Origin: Liolophura sinensis
Taxonomy: Eukaryota; Mollusca; Polyplacophora; Chitonida; Chitonidae
DNA length: 64,000 bases
Assembly: GCF_032854445.1 (NCBI RefSeq)
Contig: NC_088301.1
Location: forward strand, 57,920,512-57,984,511
Direction: 5' to 3'
The notes under the pieces are model-generated. The model was not told the DNA's origin. It saw nothing but the letters and a program-made list of their open reading frames with translations, and searched no databases. The position numbers and the translations under genes are program-made. Positions 60,114 to 64,000 of the stretch are shown one piece after another; the first letter of the stretch is position 1, and each line of letters starts with the position of its first letter.

Positions 60114-63100
60114 CTGAAAAAAAATATTATAATAAATATTATCACATGATATTATTTTTGCCCCCGCCCCTTTGTCTACTATTACAACAATACGAACAAT
60201 TTTGTTGAATTAGAGAACATATTCCTACTCTCTTTGCTGCCTGTTATTTTACTTGGTTCGACTGTTAATCAGTAATTTATTAATCTACGACTTTGGTATA
60301 CCTAGTCATCTTATCGTTGATATACATAACTAACCGCTAATGTTTCTATTTTCCAACGCAACCAGCAATGTCATATTTAAGTCTTCATGAGAATACCATT
60401 ATACGAATGGCAGAAAATATCGAGTCTATACACAGGACGGGAGAAATACCGCAGAAATTAATTTAGGTTGTGACAAATGCTACACGACTATATCCAAATA
60501 GTTTCCATTCAGCGACGAAGATGACTGACCAGACGGTACATAGCTCATGGTTTGATTTCAAACTTCTGCACATCTCATCTGGTGTTTATTGGTTTCATAT
60601 AAAACAGTAGTCGATTTAAATATATCTGCCATTAACTATCTACACCTTTTTTTAGCTTGCTGTGCAGCTGCAAACGACGTATTTCGCTGTATCAGTGTAA
60701 AAATAAAGCTAGCTTTGACGTAAAACCAATCTCCAGAAACGCATAAAAATCGAAATTGATTTCAGATATGGGGAAAGGGAAATCATCAAAGTGGTAATGC
60801 TATTCTGTTGGAGGTAATCAAATTTCTGGATTCCTCGAGCGGGGAGACATTTGGCGTCTGCCAACAGTTGCTGTGTCCCAGGGGATGTCGGCGCGAAATG
60901 TAATGTCACGCCAGACGCGCCAATTCCTCCTTCTTATGCGAACACAAAATCGCGCCTTTCCCCAAAGGGCATCAGAATACTGTAAAACAAAGCATGTTGC
61001 CAGCGAGTACTTGGCCCGAGACATTATCCAGAACAGTGCCTTCTCCTCATGCCATCGATCCACCCACAGGCGATCAATAGGTCGGCAATGGGGAAGTGTA
61101 TGCTAGTGGAGAACAAGGAGAAAACATTTCCTGAACATCACACGGAATGAGGCCACTGGCCACTCCTTCGGAACTCTTAAGCCTTGGAGCTATGCACGCC
61201 TCTTTTCCTATGATCGCACCTCTTAGATGTCATTTAACGCCTTTCATACCTATAGCAGGTCACCTGAGAGTATCTTTTGAAATAAACACAGTCGTGAGAT
61301 ACACTGAAAAGATATCGGTACACGGCATATATGCAAACTTGATATTCTTCAACAATGGCAAGTGCATTTAAAAGTCAGGCGCGTTGGTAAAAGTGAGGAA
61401 ATGTTGATATATATCATTCGACACTTCAGGTGTCTTAAAGGACTTGTTCTGTGTTATGGAGAAGGGATGGCTTTTGCTTGTATTATACCAAGTACTATTG
61501 CAGCAGATATATGTTTGATATGTACTTCATACAATACTATTTTTCTCCTTAACAAAAGCCAACAGGGGAAGTCGAGTGTATATTGCTCTCCAGGGGGACG
61601 GGAGGTCGTCAATTTGTATCTACGAGTGGTAATTGCTCGGGCCCGTATTCATGAGAACCGCCAGTTCGGGATCGAAAGGCTCTCCAGATAATTGAATTGT
61701 CTTCGCCACAGTAGCGATTTCCTATTACCCACATAGCGCTTCGATAGGACGATAAAACGAGCATGAATGGAAAGCTAGCCCAATAATACCGGATAATAGG
61801 TGGATGCCAGAGGAATGGTTCTGCTTAACCTACCCTCGCTGATAAGGCTGCCCGGGCTTGATGGAATCTAAATTGGCACCCTGCTTCTGGGCTTTGATAA
61901 AACTTAATTAAATCAAGTTTCAATGGCTTAGCCATTGCTAAGAGACGTATCTCTCCGGACGACTGATGCGATAATAAAAGCCAACCGTCCTTCATACAAA
62001 ATATTCCTTGTGAAAAGACCCACTTCTTGTTTATATGGGTATATGCTGTCTATACATTTTATGAGGTTATATGGAAAAAAGAGTGAAAAACAATGAGCCT
62101 AACCAGGTTTTAACAGGCTGATAAAATGACAAATAGAACCACAAACTGCTTAAAATGAGGACAAATTGTTTAATCCCTAAATTGCATGCTATCGCTGAGG
62201 TAATCCTGGAAAAAAGTACGTGAACCAAGGCAGTTTGGATCCCAGATGTTATGACTCGGCCATGTGTTTGCTGTTATCATGTAGGTAACTATAAAGATGC
62301 CGCAGTGCTAGCAGTGTACTCATCCGCTCCGCAATGCAGTGAGGTTAACAACATAACGGTCTAAATTTGTATGCACCGGAGCCTGCACGGCCACACGTCA
62401 GACGATTCCAGCTGTGCTGTATATAGGTGAAGCTCAAGCCAATATGCCATCCGGCGAGTGTTTTTGGATAATACGAGGTAACGGATCCCGCTGAGTGTGT
62501 TTACAACAAAATTATGAAAATGATGGGCCATATCAGGATTGTGTATAAAAGTATAATTCAGGATTGTATTGTGATGGGGGTTCTTGTCAGTTCCTTATTG
62601 GTAGAAGCAGAAAATTAATCAACTCAACTCAATTAATTGCTCTAACAACCTCCATTCGTAAAGGCATTCTTTACATTAGTCTTTCACATACTTTTTCTAT
62701 ATACTTTTGAAAAAAAAATCGCATCCCACCATGGTCACTCTTTGAAATGTCATTTTATTTAATATTCCCCTTTTTGAAATGAGCTCCAGTGCTTCGAAAT
62801 GAGTTCGTCTTCTAACCGTATCATCGGCTTTATGAAACTCATCGTCTCAAATCACTGTGATCAGAACGATAGCCTTACCAGGATGTTGGTTGCGGTGCTG
62901 CTGTCGTAAGGTCTTTCGGAAGCGAGCTGCAGAAGGGGAGCTAATAACTATATCAAGAAACGCCACAGTGTGCCAAATTGGCGTTTTCAAGAGAGTCAAT
63001 GTACTTGACAACAAGCGGAACAAGTAGACATTTTATGGCGTGTTTGTTTTACGCCATCAGCATCAATCCCACGGAAGCCGTCAATATTGTTCATTCATTA

Positions 63101-64000
63101 AAGCATGTCTCCTGTACCAAGCCGCTCCCGACTGGGCGCCTTTATCGATCTCACGTCTTACTGGAAAATGGATTTCCTTCGACCACTGCCTGTCGCTCAA
63201 TACAAATAAAATTAGCTGCGTACCGCTGAGTTTTGGTTGTTGCGGTAACGGCATACCTTGTCAGGAAACGGTAACCCTATAGTACGAGAAATGTAAATAA
63301 CGACCAGTTACTGGACTTCTGGCATGAGATCATGAAGTGGGAATGTGGAACCACATTTCTATAGACTTGTAAATCATCACTGTTTGCGCAATTAAGTTGG
63401 CTGCAAAACAACCTTAAAAGACCACTTGGTTCGCTAGGCAATCTCGTGAAGAAATAAGTTTCAAAATGAATTATCGATACTGAATTAACTATTCAAAATA
63501 TTCTTCTCATGTAGCCGTGATATTAATTTTATTAGGGGCCACTATATGTTCTGTTGAGTCGGATAAGCAGTGAGTAATCTAGAGAGTGGTTATCTGGAGG
63601 TTCAAACTATGCTAGAGTCGAATAGGCATGCAATTCTGTTAGCAAATGAGTTCCATCGCATCGCAGACTCAGGTTAGTCCCCTCAGTTGATATGCACTGA
63701 GACACGGCTCTAAGCTTTAATCAAGAAATATACAGTTTGGCTCAGCGGATTTTCTGCGGAAGTAAAGAGACATGAGGAAAGGGTATCAAGACAAACAATC
63801 CATCTTGAATTACAGAAAAAAATCAATGCAGCTAGAAAAAGACGTATCTTGAAAGACGTGAACTATAATAATATGCAATATGGCGTGGGCTAGACTGAAA
63901 AGGGCTTCCCAGGGTTACCGATGGTCTGCTTGGTCGGCTCCTATGTAATAGAGCAAAAAGAGATGACAGTAAAGTGCAATAAGAGACATATACGTTTAAT
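60114..64000. other. Upstream region of cysteine-rich gene 2, no exon recognised
   Basis: The signal-peptide exon and promoter of gene 2 should be here or beyond the right edge. Short ORFs only; none shows a convincing signal peptide followed by a phase-1 donor on the - strand. No tandem array or SINE was seen. Confidence 0.45.

Noticed and set aside
60818-61106. Overlapping 77- and 81-codon ORFs on opposite strands
   Set aside because: They have no known motifs, and both strands being open suggests a locally GC-richer chance frame.

Overview
The window looks like nuclear DNA of a lophotrochozoan animal, most likely a mollusc. It is AT-rich, has short coding exons bounded by GT/AG splice sites in long introns, tRNA-derived SINEs whose 3' end reads towards (AAAT)n, many minisatellites, fold-back elements, and words common in mollusc genomes (taggcctac, acatgta, aaagggagataac). 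The clade assignment is inference. None of the genes is bacterial or viral.

Layout. (1) 943-5064, + strand: the last five coding exons of a soluble guanylate cyclase of the beta-2/Gyc88E type, with a complete catalytic domain and a C-terminal CaaX box. The haem-binding N-terminus lies left of the window. (2) About 5975-9200: a 3.2-kb satellite of 56-bp units, homogeneous on the left, with higher-order units in the middle and decayed on the right. A 42-bp minisatellite follows at 9671-9922. (3) 11379-22784, - strand: a complete 11-exon coding sequence for an optineurin-type protein of the OPTN/NEMO family (799 codons when spliced). It has two LIR-like motifs, a UBAN ubiquitin-binding motif and a C-terminal CCHC zinc finger. 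A predicted 5'UTR exon ends at 24337, and a palindromic NF-kappaB site lies just upstream at 24466-24476. (4) 24.5-32.1 kb: mostly featureless, with one unrecognised ORF and one short fold-back. (5) 32165-37988, - strand: the last four coding exons of a cysteine-rich protein with a GPI-type tail; one intron is almost filled by a 3.4-kb 42/34-bp minisatellite. (6) 38-56.3 kb: no gene recognised; a few repeats and a SINE with clear target-site duplications. (7) 56376-60113, - strand: a paralogue of (5) with the same exon phases and nearly the same exon lengths. (8) 60.1-64 kb: nothing recognised.

The cyclase makes cGMP. The optineurin-like protein should link ubiquitinated cargo to ATG8 proteins and innate-immune kinase signalling. 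The cysteine-rich pair is predicted to sit outside the cell on a lipid anchor. Nothing in the sequence ties these three jobs together, and the genes look like ordinary neighbours. Exon borders were read by eye from splice consensus, phase continuity and family similarity; no alignment or transcript data were available.
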